The notes: generated by a model from the sequence alone, not told the origin. 64,000 bases of DNA from Natronospirillum sp965602035 (GCA_965602035.1 OZ271919.1:1178001-1242000); one strand, 5' to 3'; counted from the first letter of the stretch, positions 17,348-26,854 are shown. A program made the numbers and translations.

Positions 17348-17815
17348 ATGATGAAATCCAGAACAACGCTGATGGTGCTTGTTGCGGGCCTGCTAATGAC
17401 CACCGGCGCGATGGCCGCCGGACAGTTCGGCAATGATGGTCGCACCAGCCTGCTGGCGGGCCTCTATGGAAACAACAGCCTGGGCGCCAAGTTCGGCTAC
17501 ACGACGCCTATCGACATTGAAGGCATGAGCCGCAGCGGCCTCGGCCTGGTGTTGGCGGCAGAAGCCGGTGTGGGTGTCGGCGAAACCAATGTCAATGTCG
17601 GTGCCATGATAGGCCCTGACCTGGTATTCATTCTGAACGATACCATGGACCTGTATGGTGGCATCGGCGTTGGTGCGCGACTCGTGGAGGACTTTGAAAT
17701 CGGCGCCGGTGGCCGTATAGGCTATAATTTCAGGGCGAATAACATGCCGGTGTTCCTTGAAGCAGGCTCACACCCGGGTGGTATTGGTTACCTGGGGGCA
17801 GGGCTTCGGTTCTGA
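17348..17815 (+). CDS. Small exported protein, likely outer-membrane beta-barrel
   Basis: A 155-residue protein with a clear signal peptide (LMVLVAGLLMTTGAMA, cleavage after residue 23). The mature part is glycine-rich with alternating hydrophobic residues (GLGLVLAAEAGVGVGE, LYGGIGVGARLVEDFEIGAG) and ends in phenylalanine (GAGLRF), as outer-membrane barrels do. AGGAG lies eight nt before the ATG at 17348; a second ATG follows at 17351. No family is recognised. It stands alone behind the SulP gene with its own spacer. Confidence 0.65.
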   Translation: MMKSRTTLMVLVAGLLMTTGAMAAGQFGNDGRTSLLAGLYGNNSLGAKFGYTTPIDIEGMSRSGLGLVLAAEAGVGVGETNVNVGAMIGPDLVFILNDTMDLYGGIGVGARLVEDFEIGAGGRIGYNFRANNMPVFLEAGSHPGGIGYLGAGLRF

Positions 17816-17955
17816 CCACAGACTGAACAAGGGGCTTCTGGTGCCGGGTAGCCATGGCAGGCTGCCCGGCAGTGGAGCCTCCCTGAAAGACAAGGTTGCT
17901 CGCAACGGCCAGGAAATCAGCTGATTGGTCCAACCCACATTGCCAGATTAATGCC

Positions 17956-18567
17956 ATGTTCGATCCTGAATTACTCGTCCGCCATTTCCTCGGCCTCTAT
18001 TTCCTGCTCATCGGAGTGCACTACGCCAGCACGTCAACAGGCCTGTGGCGCCGCACCGGCACCCGGCATATTCGATACGGGGCGCGCTGGAGTGCGACCT
18101 GGTGGAACCGGCAGGTTTTCAATCTGTTCCGTACCGGCATTCTCGCGGTTTGTATTGCCCGCATCGTCTGGCCCACAGCGGTGGACCCCTGGCTGGGAAT
18201 CTTCCCCACCCTGTATCAGCCGTCTGTGCTCCTGACCGGCCTCGCCACCATGATCGCTGCCTACGGTGGTATCGCCTATGTGCATGCTTACATGCGCCAG
18301 GACTGGCGCTCTGGAATTGATGAGGAGAAAGCTGAACCTCTGCTCACCGGTGGGCCGTTCGGCCGTAGCCGCAACCCGCTGTTTCTGGCAATCATATTGG
18401 GCCAGGTCGGGTTCTTCCTGGCGCTTCCGAGCGTTTTCTCGCTGCTGTGTCTGATCGCCGGCGTTACGGTGCTGATTCTGCAGGCCGGACGTGAAGAGCT
18501 CGCCCTGCAACAACTGCACGGCGAGCTGTACGCACGTTACCGGGCGCTGGTGCCGCGGTGGTTGTGA
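17956..18567 (+). CDS. Isoprenylcysteine/phospholipid methyltransferase-like membrane protein
   Basis: A 203-residue integral membrane protein with about five hydrophobic segments. It carries the ICMT/PEMT signature GGPFGRSRNPLFLAIILGQV (about 134-153), the SAM-binding hairpin of this group. A charged C-terminal end has HGELYARYRALVPRW, close to the E-x-Y-x-x-Y pattern of these enzymes. The ATG at 17956 was chosen because upstream residues are not conserved-looking. The substrate is unknown. Confidence 0.7.
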   Translation: MFDPELLVRHFLGLYFLLIGVHYASTSTGLWRRTGTRHIRYGARWSATWWNRQVFNLFRTGILAVCIARIVWPTAVDPWLGIFPTLYQPSVLLTGLATMIAAYGGIAYVHAYMRQDWRSGIDEEKAEPLLTGGPFGRSRNPLFLAIILGQVGFFLALPSVFSLLCLIAGVTVLILQAGREELALQQLHGELYARYRALVPRWL

Positions 18568-18644
18568 GATTTACTGCCTGAGGCCCGCAGACTCAGGATA
18601 AATACCTTGGCATCGGGCTCATCCGTGAGCCCGTATTACCGGTT

Positions 18645-20450
18645 TCAGAGGCTGTATTCCAGCTCGACCCGGTAGTTTCTTCCCGGAGTTGCATAACCGT
18701 CTTCGGTTTCATAGTCAGCGTCAGACAGATTACCTGCCTTCGCACCCATTCTCAGCGACTCGACTGGCGAAAAACTGACCCTGGCGTCAACCGTCTGGTA
18801 GGGTTCGCGCGCGTCATCGGTGCCTTCGCCCCTTGCCCCTTCGGCGAGGGTGTCGAGTCCAAACGTCCAGCTTTGCCAGTTCTGGTCCAGACTGGCAGTC
18901 AGAGAGTAATCGGCCACATCGGGCAGTTTCTCTCCGTCTTCATCCTCCGACCAATACCAATCGATACCGCCGCTAATCATCGCACCGGACCAAAGTCGAG
19001 CCGATCCGGATGCTTCCACCCCGATTATCTCGGCTTTGTTCCCCTGTTCAATCGCATAACCATTGCTGGAGTCCAGGTAAATCCGGTCGGTGTATTGAGA
19101 CAGGAATCCAGTCAGGGACGCTGAAGCAAAGGAATAATCCACTCCTGCACCCGCTTCATAGGTTATCGATCGTTCAGGCTTGAGGTTGGGGTCTGACGAA
19201 ACCGTGTTTGGAAAATACAGGTCATTAAATGTTGGTACCGCGTAAGCCGTACCGACGGACACGTGAGCTGTCAATGAATCCGTTAAGAATTGCTTTCCGC
19301 CTACGCTATAGGTAAAAGCTGAACCAAATTGATCGTCACGGGTACCACGAACCACTGCGTCCAAATGCCAGGAGTCCCCGAAAACTTCCACTCCCCCGTA
19401 AGCTGAAACTGTGTTTCGCTGGGTAACTTCGTATTCTTTTGTGGACGTTCCAACATCCTCGCGGCGCACCTCGCCACCGACACTGGCATCCAACCACTGT
19501 GTCAGTGACTGCCGCGTATCCACTCCCCCACCGTATTGCTCAGTAACATACTTATCAGCGTCTTCCTTCGCTGTGCCATTTCCGTAGGTCACACTATTGT
19601 TGTAGTCATAGAATCCCGAGAGCCGTGTCTGATTGGCTCCGGAATCCCGTGTCGCCGAAGATGCCAACCGATACCGGTCAAAATCTGATTGATCCCCGCC
19701 GAAACTGGAATCAAATTCACTGGTACCTCGATTCAAGCGTCCCGACACCTGAGCGCTCCAGATATCGCTGATCTGGCGGTCTATTGAGAGGTTGGCACTG
19801 GTCATCTCAAACCCGTCGTCATCCGGCTGATCATTGTCCTGTTGAACGTCATAGCCCTCTTGCTGCTCGTAGGCGATCCCGCCAGAAAGAGTGGTTCGGT
19901 CGCCCAATGGCTGACTGGCACTGACCTGACCACCGAAATGGCCGAAGCTCCCGGCATTCACCGTTACGCTGGCCTCCCGTTCGTCGGGGTTACGCGTGAA
20001 TATCTGAACAACACCGCCCATGGCATCCGAGCCATACCGGGCTGAAGCTGGCCCGCGGACCACTTCAATACGGTCGATCTGGTCCATAGACAGGTGCTCC
20101 AATTGCGCCGAGCCTGAAGTTGAATCAGACCAACGAACCCCGTCGACCAGTACCAGTGTATGCCTGGCTCTTGGTGTTCCGCGCAGCAGAAGCGATTTCT
20201 TCTGACCTCGGCCCCCCTCGCGCAATAACTGCACCCCTGGAACGGTTTGCAGCGCGTCCTCTACTGAGCTGTACTGTTTTCGTTCGATATCCTCCCGGGT
20301 AATCACCGTCACAGGCGCGATAGTGCGGGTGATTGGTTGCTCGAACCGGGTGGCCGTAATCACAACCGGCTCCATGGCTTCCTGTGCGCCACTGATAGCG
20401 CTGATACTCAGCGCGAGTGAGCCGATCACATATTTCTGTTTAAATGACAT
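18645..20450 (-). CDS. btuB: BtuB-like TonB-dependent vitamin B12 receptor
   Basis: Outer-membrane receptor that imports cobalamin using TonB energy. The ATG at 20450 (AAGGA upstream) gives 601 residues, close to E. coli BtuB (614). A signal peptide (about 1-21) is followed by a TonB box (MEPVVITATRFEQP), a plug domain (about 35-150) and a 22-strand barrel that ends in YRVELEYSL. Plug landmarks are VPGVQLLREGGRG, LVLVDGV and IEVVRGPASARYGSDAMGGV. A cobalamin riboswitch directly upstream supports B12 as the ligand. Confidence 0.92.
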   Translation of the reverse strand: MSFKQKYVIGSLALSISAISGAQEAMEPVVITATRFEQPITRTIAPVTVITREDIERKQYSSVEDALQTVPGVQLLREGGRGQKKSLLLRGTPRARHTLVLVDGVRWSDSTSGSAQLEHLSMDQIDRIEVVRGPASARYGSDAMGGVVQIFTRNPDEREASVTVNAGSFGHFGGQVSASQPLGDRTTLSGGIAYEQQEGYDVQQDNDQPDDDGFEMTSANLSIDRQISDIWSAQVSGRLNRGTSEFDSSFGGDQSDFDRYRLASSATRDSGANQTRLSGFYDYNNSVTYGNGTAKEDADKYVTEQYGGGVDTRQSLTQWLDASVGGEVRREDVGTSTKEYEVTQRNTVSAYGGVEVFGDSWHLDAVVRGTRDDQFGSAFTYSVGGKQFLTDSLTAHVSVGTAYAVPTFNDLYFPNTVSSDPNLKPERSITYEAGAGVDYSFASASLTGFLSQYTDRIYLDSSNGYAIEQGNKAEIIGVEASGSARLWSGAMISGGIDWYWSEDEDGEKLPDVADYSLTASLDQNWQSWTFGLDTLAEGARGEGTDDAREPYQTVDARVSFSPVESLRMGAKAGNLSDADYETEDGYATPGRNYRVELEYSL

Positions 20451-20589
20451 TTTTGAGTCCTTTTTGGTCGAAAAAACACGACAAAAAGGCAGGCTGGAAA
20501 AACACGCAGACACGATGCACGGGAATACCGGGCGTTGACTCCGGAGACACCGCGCACTCTGCATGCCAACGAAAGCCCACCGCTTCGTG

Positions 20590-20800
20590 GCAATAATGCT
20601 CGCAGTTCGGTCTCCGGGCTTACGGGCACAACTGAGCTCAGTTGTGCCCTTACGAGGCACCGCTCTCTGAGAGCGGACGTTTCGCAACGCCTTCCCACGC
20701 TTGAATCGCGCAGTGGCACTGGGTTGCAAAACACTCGATTACCGTTGCGGGGGCAGCACCAGATTCTCACTGGTTTCCCTGACTGTCCGTGCGGACAGTC
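20590..20800 (-). promoter_or_regulatory. Cobalamin (B12) riboswitch upstream of btuB
   Basis: Read on the minus strand, the aptamer landmarks are in order: GGGAAACCAGTGAGAATCTG, GCTGCCCCCGCAACGG, the B12 box GTGCCACTGC (20710-20719), GGGAAGGCG and TAAGCCCGGAGACC (20609-20622). A variable arm is a perfect 26-nt palindrome at 20624-20649. The segment 20451-20590 would hold the expression platform. It should turn btuB off when adenosylcobalamin is abundant. Confidence 0.93.
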
Positions 20801-20838
20801 AACTGACGAGTTATTGACAAAAGGGAGTCTACCGGACA

Positions 20839-20872
20839 AAAAAAAGCAGGTCCACTGATGGACCTGCTTTTA
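20839..20872 (-). terminator. Rho-independent terminator of fadE
   Basis: On the minus strand AGCAGGTCCA pairs with TGGACCTGCT over a four-base loop, followed by eight T. It lies 29 nt behind the fadE stop and separates it from the btuB riboswitch. Confidence 0.88.
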
Positions 20873-20900
20873 TATGACCACTCACGCGGTTGGGTACTGG

Positions 20901-23348
20901 TCAGTCGTTGTGCGCCACAATCATCGACTTGTCGCGGGCGACTTCGTCGAAGGCGAAATCATCGACAGTGAGCATATCGAGCACATCGGCTTCGTAGTCC
21001 CGCATGAACTCGAGGTCCGCCATCGTGATAATGCCTTTCTCGGCCGCAGCTTCCACCCGCTGCTCGGGGTGCAGCGCGGAGGCCGGAAGATCACCCTTGG
21101 CATAGGCCTTGTCGACGGTCTTGTACAGCGTGTGAGCCCGATCATTATCCTCAAGCAACCGCCGGTAACGAGCCATCGGATTAGGCTTCTGGCCTTCTTC
21201 CTGTGTCTGCCAGGTATCCTCAATCAGATAGGCTCTGAGCGGTGAGTGTGTCGACACCTTGCCTGCGATGTCGCGTTTCAGTGCATCGTTTGGCCCGTGC
21301 CAGCGGCGGCCGAGTGGTAATATCAATGCCTTGAGCTTGAACGCGATCAACCGGCTCGGGAAGTTCTGCAACACTTCAGTGATAGCTGTTTCGGTACGTG
21401 CCAGCAGGAACTCACAGCTGTAACGCATCAGGGCCTCTTCACCCGGGACCTTTTTCCCTTCATGCCATTGTTTCAGCACCATGGATGTCAGGTACAGGTT
21501 CGAGAGCACATCGCCAAGACGTGCAGACAACATCTCGCGGCGTTTCAGTTCACCACCGAGAGTCACCATTGCCATATCCGCCAGTAGTCCCAGCGCCGCG
21601 GTGAACCGGTTAACCGCGCGGCCATACGGCGCCGCAGCCGGGTCGAACGGCTGCCTCCCGGTCGGGATGTACAACGCCGAACTGAAGGCTCGGGCCGCGT
21701 TACCGAAGATCAGTCCGGCATGCCGGAAGAAGGCTTTGTCGAACGCCTTGATGTCATTGTTGTCCTTGGCCGACAATTCCTCGAGTACATACGGGTGACA
21801 ACGAATGGCGCCCTGCCCGAATACCATCAGGCTGCGGGTCATGATATTGGCCCCTTCTACCGTGATGGACACGGGCACACCGGCGTAACTGAGGCCAAGG
21901 TAGTTCCGGGGGCCCAGGGTCACCGCCTTGCCACCGTGGATATCCATGCCGTCGATCAGCATCTGGCGCTGAAATTCGGTGAGCTGGCACTTCAGAATGG
22001 CTGACGGCACGGAAGGCTTTTCGCCGTGGTCAATCATGTTGGCCGTCTGGCCGACCGTTGCCCGGCTGATGTAAGCCATTCCGGCGATCCGCGCCATGGG
22101 ATCCTGCACACCTTCCATATCTGCCACCGGCAGGTTGAACTGGCGGCGTATACGGGCATAGCCACCCGTCAGGCCGGTGACATAGCGGCCCGCACCGCTG
22201 GCGCCCGATGGCAGTGTGATGCAGCGTCCCACTGACAGACACTCAACGAGCATACGCCAGCCCTGACCAATCATGTCCTGACCGCCGATCAGGTACTCAA
22301 GAGGAATAAACACGTCCTTGCCACGGATCGGGCCGTTCATGAACGGGCTGCCAATCGGGTGGTGCCGGCGTCCGATTTCCATGCCCTTCGTATCACGGGG
22401 AATCAGCGCCAACGTAATGCCACGGTCTTCACCGCCACCGAGCAGGTTGTCCGGGTCAAACAGCCGGAACGCAAGGCCAACGACTGTGGCCACGGGCGCC
22501 AGAGTAATCCAGCGCTTCTCGAAGTTCAGACGCAGCCCGAGCACTTCTTCTCCGTTGTGCATACCCTTGCAGACCACTCCGGTATCCGGCAGCGATGTGG
22601 CGTCTGAGCCCGCACGCGGGCCGGTCAGGCCGAAGCATGGGATTTCCCGGCCATCGGCGAGGCGCGGCAGATAATGATTCTTCTGTTCATCGGTACCGTA
22701 TTTGACCAGCAACTCACCCGGGCCCAGAGAGTTCGGCACACCGACCGTAACCGTCAGGGTGCTGCAGACCGACAGCTTCTGAAGAACAGCGGACTGTGCC
22801 TTTGCGGAGAACTCGAGCCCCCCGTATTCCTTCGGAATGATCATGCCGAAAAAGCGTTCCTGCTTGATATAGTCCCAGGCTTCTTTCGGCAGGTCCGCGC
22901 GTTCAACAGAGATCTCCCAATCGTTACACATACCGGCGAGCACGTCGCACTGATGATCCAGAAACGCCTGTTCATCGGCCGTGAGGCCGGGGTTTCTCTG
23001 ATCCGTGAGGCGTCGCCAATCCGGCCGACCAGAGAACAGCTCTCCGTCCCAGCCGACCGTGCCGGCAGCGAGTGCCATGCGCTCCGTTTCCGACACCTTC
23101 GGAGCGACCTTGCGGAATACCGAGAACACGCGCGGCGTGAGCCAGAGTGAGCGCACGCCCGGCACGCCGGCCGCAAGCACGGTCACAGCCCCGATACTCA
23201 GCAGAACACCGAGCAGAACACTATCGAGATAGAAAGCCAGCGCAGCAACCGCTGCAAAGGCTGCCAGTGCGGCGAGTGAACCGAGCTCACGGCGCATCAC
23301 CGAGAACAGCACGACCACAGCGACAACAATGACAATCAGGTGATTCAT
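20901..23348 (-). CDS. fadE: FadE-type acyl-CoA dehydrogenase
   Basis: FAD enzyme that makes the first double bond in fatty-acid beta-oxidation. The 815-residue protein matches the large E. coli FadE type (814), not the common 380-residue family. Two membrane segments are at the N-terminus (HLIVIVVAVVVLFSVM and LAALAAFAAVAALAFY). The dehydrogenase core has YGGLEFSAKAQSAVLQKLS, CFGLTGPRAGSDATSLPD, RWITLAPVATVVGLAF and the C-terminal FadE extension. It has its own terminator and stands between btuB and fbp. Presence implies growth on fatty acids. Confidence 0.95.
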   Translation of the reverse strand: MNHLIVIVVAVVVLFSVMRRELGSLAALAAFAAVAALAFYLDSVLLGVLLSIGAVTVLAAGVPGVRSLWLTPRVFSVFRKVAPKVSETERMALAAGTVGWDGELFSGRPDWRRLTDQRNPGLTADEQAFLDHQCDVLAGMCNDWEISVERADLPKEAWDYIKQERFFGMIIPKEYGGLEFSAKAQSAVLQKLSVCSTLTVTVGVPNSLGPGELLVKYGTDEQKNHYLPRLADGREIPCFGLTGPRAGSDATSLPDTGVVCKGMHNGEEVLGLRLNFEKRWITLAPVATVVGLAFRLFDPDNLLGGGEDRGITLALIPRDTKGMEIGRRHHPIGSPFMNGPIRGKDVFIPLEYLIGGQDMIGQGWRMLVECLSVGRCITLPSGASGAGRYVTGLTGGYARIRRQFNLPVADMEGVQDPMARIAGMAYISRATVGQTANMIDHGEKPSVPSAILKCQLTEFQRQMLIDGMDIHGGKAVTLGPRNYLGLSYAGVPVSITVEGANIMTRSLMVFGQGAIRCHPYVLEELSAKDNNDIKAFDKAFFRHAGLIFGNAARAFSSALYIPTGRQPFDPAAAPYGRAVNRFTAALGLLADMAMVTLGGELKRREMLSARLGDVLSNLYLTSMVLKQWHEGKKVPGEEALMRYSCEFLLARTETAITEVLQNFPSRLIAFKLKALILPLGRRWHGPNDALKRDIAGKVSTHSPLRAYLIEDTWQTQEEGQKPNPMARYRRLLEDNDRAHTLYKTVDKAYAKGDLPASALHPEQRVEAAAEKGIITMADLEFMRDYEADVLDMLTVDDFAFDEVARDKSMIVAHND

Positions 23349-23554
23349 AGCAACCTCTTACTCACATCGTTTGGGAGCATTTGTAGGGGCCCGAAGGGGC
23401 TCTCTGATGCTGACTGTATGAGTCAGACCACAGGGATTGCCAGCGAAAAGCGCACGGACAGACGCATTATCAACCTGCGATCCATCAATGAATCCGTACC
23501 GGGCGATCTATTGGCGTGTTGGAAAGACTGAGCAGCGGCCATGGTCGCATTCGC

Positions 23555-23570
23555 TCACTGCGCGCAGTGA
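23555..23570. other. 16-bp perfect palindrome behind fbp
   Basis: TCACTGCGCGCAGTGA is a perfect palindrome 16 nt beyond the fbp stop, inside longer imperfect pairing (23551-23579). There is no T-run, so it is a weak terminator candidate or a protein site. The rest of the 23349-23585 spacer holds the fadE 5' flank and nothing else that I recognise. Confidence 0.4.
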
Positions 23571-23585
23571 CCGCTCGCCAGGGGG

Positions 23586-24596
23586 TTAGTCGTCCGGGTA
23601 GGTTTTCAGGAATTCCTCGACCTTGTCGACCATATTGCTGGAACCCACAAAATAAGGAACACGCTGATGAAGTTCCGTCGGTTCGATATCCAGAATACGG
23701 CGATGCCCGTCGGTGGCCTTCCCACCCGCCTGCTCTACCAGCCATGCCAGCGGATTACATTCGTACAACAGCCGCAGCTTGCCATTTGGTGCGTTGGCAT
23801 AGGACGGGTACATGTAGAGCCCGCCTTTCAGCAGATTGCGGTGGAAATCCGCGACGAGGGAGCCAATATAGCGCGAGGTATAGGGCCGGTTCGTCGGCGC
23901 GTCCATTTCCTGGCAGTATTTTATATAACGTTTTACACCCTGCGGAAACTTGACGTAGTTGCCCTCGTTGACCGAGTAGATCGTGCCATCTTCCGGTATA
24001 CGCATGTTTTCATGAGAGAGGTAGTAGACGCCAATCGAGGGATCAAAGGTAAAACCATGAACGCCGTTACCCGTGGTATAGACCATCATGGTTGAGGAAC
24101 CGTAAATAATATAGCCGGCAGCGATCTGTCGGTGCCCGGGCTGCAGGAAATCCTCCAGTTGAACCGGCTGACCTTCCGGTGTGACCCTCCGGTAAATCGA
24201 GAAAATCGTGCCAATGGATACGTTCACATCAATGTTGGACGAGCCGTCCAGCGGGTCGGTAAGCACCACGTACTTTCCGCCTTCACAATAACCGTTCTGA
24301 AAGGCGACGAAGTCTTCTTCTTCCTCCGACGCCATCCCGGCTACATGGCCACGGGCCAGCAGTGCCGCCTTGAACTTGTCATTTGCATAAACATCGAGTT
24401 TCTGCTGTTGCTCGCCCTGAATATTTTCAAGGCCGGAAGCACCGGCGATATCAACCAGGCCGGCTTTGTTGATTTCACGGTGAAGGATTTTTGATGCCAG
24501 TCGAATGGCACCGAATATCATACTGAGTTCTCCCGTGGCGCTCGGGTACTCGTGCTGCTTGGCTATGACGTATTCGCCCAGCGTAATCTGCGTCAT
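23586..24596 (-). CDS. fbp: Fructose-1,6-bisphosphatase, class I
   Basis: Hydrolyses fructose-1,6-bisphosphate in gluconeogenesis. The 336-residue protein begins MTQITLGEYVIAKQHEYPSA. It has the metal and substrate motif VVLTDPLDGSSNIDVNVSIG (about 110-129) and the later GGLYMYPSYANAPNGKLRLL and the GGKATDGHRRILDIEPTELH region. The length and motifs are those of the E. coli Fbp family. Together with fadE on the same strand it suits growth on fatty acids, though the two genes are 237 nt apart and probably separate units. Confidence 0.96.
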   Translation of the reverse strand: MTQITLGEYVIAKQHEYPSATGELSMIFGAIRLASKILHREINKAGLVDIAGASGLENIQGEQQQKLDVYANDKFKAALLARGHVAGMASEEEEDFVAFQNGYCEGGKYVVLTDPLDGSSNIDVNVSIGTIFSIYRRVTPEGQPVQLEDFLQPGHRQIAAGYIIYGSSTMMVYTTGNGVHGFTFDPSIGVYYLSHENMRIPEDGTIYSVNEGNYVKFPQGVKRYIKYCQEMDAPTNRPYTSRYIGSLVADFHRNLLKGGLYMYPSYANAPNGKLRLLYECNPLAWLVEQAGGKATDGHRRILDIEPTELHQRVPYFVGSSNMVDKVEEFLKTYPDD

Positions 24597-24747
24597 GGTA
24601 TAGGCTGCCCTGGTTGCAAGTCGTCAACATTGATAGGTATGTGGTAGTTGTCCAGATGGAATGCGTGGCCGGATCTTCGCCCGATCCACAGCCGAACTTT
24701 ACAACGAATTGGCGTCAGGTTACAGCGCGGTGCCGTTCTGAAACGAT

Positions 24748-25296
24748 TCAGTGGGCGGATTTCGTTGCCGCTTCGGCACCTTCCGGAGCAACCTGCGGGT
24801 AGGGCTCCGGATGCCGGAGAACCATGATCGGACGGGTCATGAGCACGTTGTTCGGGTACAGAATGGTATTTCCGGGATCGGTCGTCAGTTCAAAGTGGAA
24901 CAGGCCTACTTCGGTAATGACCCCTTCCACATAGTGGGCCGCATCAACGACCCGGATCCGCGCCCCGTGCTCAAGATTGCGCTGGGAGATCAGCACAAAA
25001 AACCCTGTGATATTGCTCAAAACGGACCAACTGGCGAACAGAGCCACCCCGATCACGGCAAACAGGGATGACCCCAACAGCAGTACCCTGCCCCAGTTGA
25101 GGCCCCAGATCCAGGCCACAAGCACGAGCGCCACGACGGCAAACAGCACGCCGAGAAACACTTTGGATTTGCCTTTTACCGCAACCGAGAATGCGGCCTT
25201 TCGCGGCAGAAGACGGCTGACCAGCTCAACGGTCCAGTGAGCCAGCTTGGGCACCACCGCCAGAATCGCTACCGAGAGCAGAAGCTGTATGATCAT
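24748..25296 (-). CDS. Small MscS-family mechanosensitive channel-like protein
   Basis: A 182-residue membrane protein that keeps only the MscS core. Hydrophobic segments lie at about 1-17, 46-66 and 70-100; the last resembles the pore helix and leads into ASWSVLSNITGFFVLISQ. The beta domain follows (EGVITEVGLFHFELT, ILYPNNVLMTRPI). The C-terminal alpha/beta cage domain of full MscS is missing. The start ATG directly abuts the TGA of the CYTH gene upstream, so the two are translationally coupled. Whether it gates as a channel alone is unknown. Confidence 0.78.
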   Translation of the reverse strand: MIIQLLLSVAILAVVPKLAHWTVELVSRLLPRKAAFSVAVKGKSKVFLGVLFAVVALVLVAWIWGLNWGRVLLLGSSLFAVIGVALFASWSVLSNITGFFVLISQRNLEHGARIRVVDAAHYVEGVITEVGLFHFELTTDPGNTILYPNNVLMTRPIMVLRHPEPYPQVAPEGAEAATKSAH

Positions 25297-26166
25297 TCAA
25301 TCCTCTCCGCCAGACTCATCGACGGACTGGCGACTCAGGTGAATCAGCCACCGCCCGACTCGATCAATGTCGGCGACTTTATACCACGCGTCTGGTGGCG
25401 TCTCCAGACTGTCAGCGATGCTTTCGACCAGCGCGGAGTCCAGATCACCAGCGTCAGCAATGCCGAAAAGGGTCGCGGCCATCGTCGCTGCGCTATCCGG
25501 CAGCGCTTCAGCCTGACGCGCCAGTGTGTCTACCCAATCCCACAACGGCTTGCCCTGCTGTGGCGCAGGGGGGTAGTCATATCGGCTGTTTAATAGCCGA
25601 AACCCCCGCTCCGCCTTGTTGATTGCTCCGGGGAACAGCGTCACCTGCTCACACAGGCGGCCGGCGAGCTGGAACAGCGCCGACGGTTTGCCCTGCACCA
25701 GCTCAAGCTCCAGCTCGCAGATGGGCGCGCGCGCACCACCGGATTCCACAGCCCCCTGATCCAGGGCGACTTCAATCCGATTACCGCCAAGGTCCACCCA
25801 CCAGGCTGTCCGGTCAAAATTGGTTTCGAACCGGGGCTCCACAACGGTCTGGTCCAAACCGACCGGCAACGCCTCCTGAGGCAGGCGGTCCCACTCGAGG
25901 GCCGGCCCACGCACGGGCATTTCCCACTCCGAGCGCTGATGCAGGCCGCCTGTGGCCCCACTCGGGCCTTTGAGTGTCTGTAGCCACTGGCCATCCTGGT
26001 AGCGCAGGCGCAGCGCCACACCATTGGCCGAAAGCATTTCATCGGGCGTGTCGAAATAACGATTGATAAGCCGCTGGTTTTGTGTCGGAGCTGCCTGCAG
26101 CTCGGGTGCCCGAACCAGCCGGGCAATATCGTCAGGCGCAACAAGCAGTTTCAGTTCAGTTTCCAT
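25297..26166 (-). CDS. CYTH-domain protein, probable inorganic triphosphatase
   Basis: A 289-residue protein starting METELKLL, which is the EXEXK metal-triphosphate motif of the CYTH superfamily. Other acidic and basic tunnel residues follow (RYFDTPD, ALRLRYQDGQWLQTLKG, EWEMP, CELELELVQG). The CYTH domain fills about residues 1-190; the C-terminal 100 are a shortened helical region compared with E. coli YgiF (433). GGGAGG precedes the ATG at 26166. Triphosphatase activity on PPP(i) is expected from family knowledge. It is coupled to the mini-MscS gene. Confidence 0.82.
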   Translation of the reverse strand: METELKLLVAPDDIARLVRAPELQAAPTQNQRLINRYFDTPDEMLSANGVALRLRYQDGQWLQTLKGPSGATGGLHQRSEWEMPVRGPALEWDRLPQEALPVGLDQTVVEPRFETNFDRTAWWVDLGGNRIEVALDQGAVESGGARAPICELELELVQGKPSALFQLAGRLCEQVTLFPGAINKAERGFRLLNSRYDYPPAPQQGKPLWDWVDTLARQAEALPDSAATMAATLFGIADAGDLDSALVESIADSLETPPDAWYKVADIDRVGRWLIHLSRQSVDESGGED

Positions 26167-26234
26167 AAGAACACCTCCCGTGCCCTTCAAGCCTGCATCG
26201 CCCCGGACGATTCCGTCAACCGGACCGTGCAGCC

Positions 26235-26260
26235 AAAAAAAAAGCACCCCGGAGGGTGCT
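26235..26260 (-). terminator. Rho-independent terminator behind doxX
   Basis: On the minus strand AGCACCC pairs with GGGTGCT and is followed by nine T. It ends the doxX transcript and isolates the CYTH/mini-MscS pair. Confidence 0.85.
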
Positions 26261-26350
26261 GTAAGGTCTTGCATCAGAGGAACAGAACTTGGAGCTCAAC
26301 AACCACTTGCGGGGTTGTATCTGATTTTACGGCTTCAACAAATCACTGGA

Positions 26351-26737
26351 TTACTTTTTGCGCTTCGCGTCGACGCTCCACGCCCCGGCACCATGCGCGA
26401 TCAGGAACAGGAAGCCACCGGTAATCGCCACGTTCTTCATAAAGCTGATCATCTGCATGGGATCAGACGGTATGAAATGAAACAGGAGCCCGGACAACAA
26501 TGTGAAACCGGCCAGCAGAAATGCCGCAATGCGCGTGTAGAAGCCGACGACCACGGCAATACCGCCGAGCAGCTCAACGGCAATGGCCGGGAAGATCAGG
26601 ACCGGTGCCACGCCCATGGATGCCATGTACCCCTGATTCATTTCCAGGTTGGAAATCTTGTCTATACCGCTCATGATAAAAATCACAGAAATCAGGATTC
26701 GACCGATCAGCATCACCAATGGGGAAAAACTGTTCAT
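26351..26737 (-). CDS. DoxX-family membrane protein
   Basis: A 128-residue protein with four membrane segments (about 8-28, 45-68, 72-90 and 100-118). It has the DoxX-like start PLVMLIGRILISVIFIMSGI, followed by DKISN and later FFHFIP-like loop residues. A short basic tail ends in KRKK. Family members are poorly defined quinone- or redox-linked membrane proteins, so no reaction is assigned. It stands as a single gene with its own terminator, divergent from argA. Confidence 0.85.
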   Translation of the reverse strand: MNSFSPLVMLIGRILISVIFIMSGIDKISNLEMNQGYMASMGVAPVLIFPAIAVELLGGIAVVVGFYTRIAAFLLAGFTLLSGLLFHFIPSDPMQMISFMKNVAITGGFLFLIAHGAGAWSVDAKRKK

Positions 26738-26854
26738 GTGGTAAACTCACTCTCGTCAATGGATAACGGCATGCATGCTACGCAAACCCCTGTCGCCGCA
26801 ATAGCAAAAGAATTCGTCGCTGTTGTTTAAATATTCTGAAAAGGACGGGCCACG

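Noticed and set aside
20451..20729. Upstream extension of the btuB frame
   Set aside because: This is the cobalamin riboswitch and its platform; the signal peptide starts at 20450.
26820..26835. Possible ArgR box before argA (TGTTTAAATATTCT)
   Set aside because: Only about 7 of 10 fixed ARG-box positions match and the dyad is weak, so it is not reported as a site.
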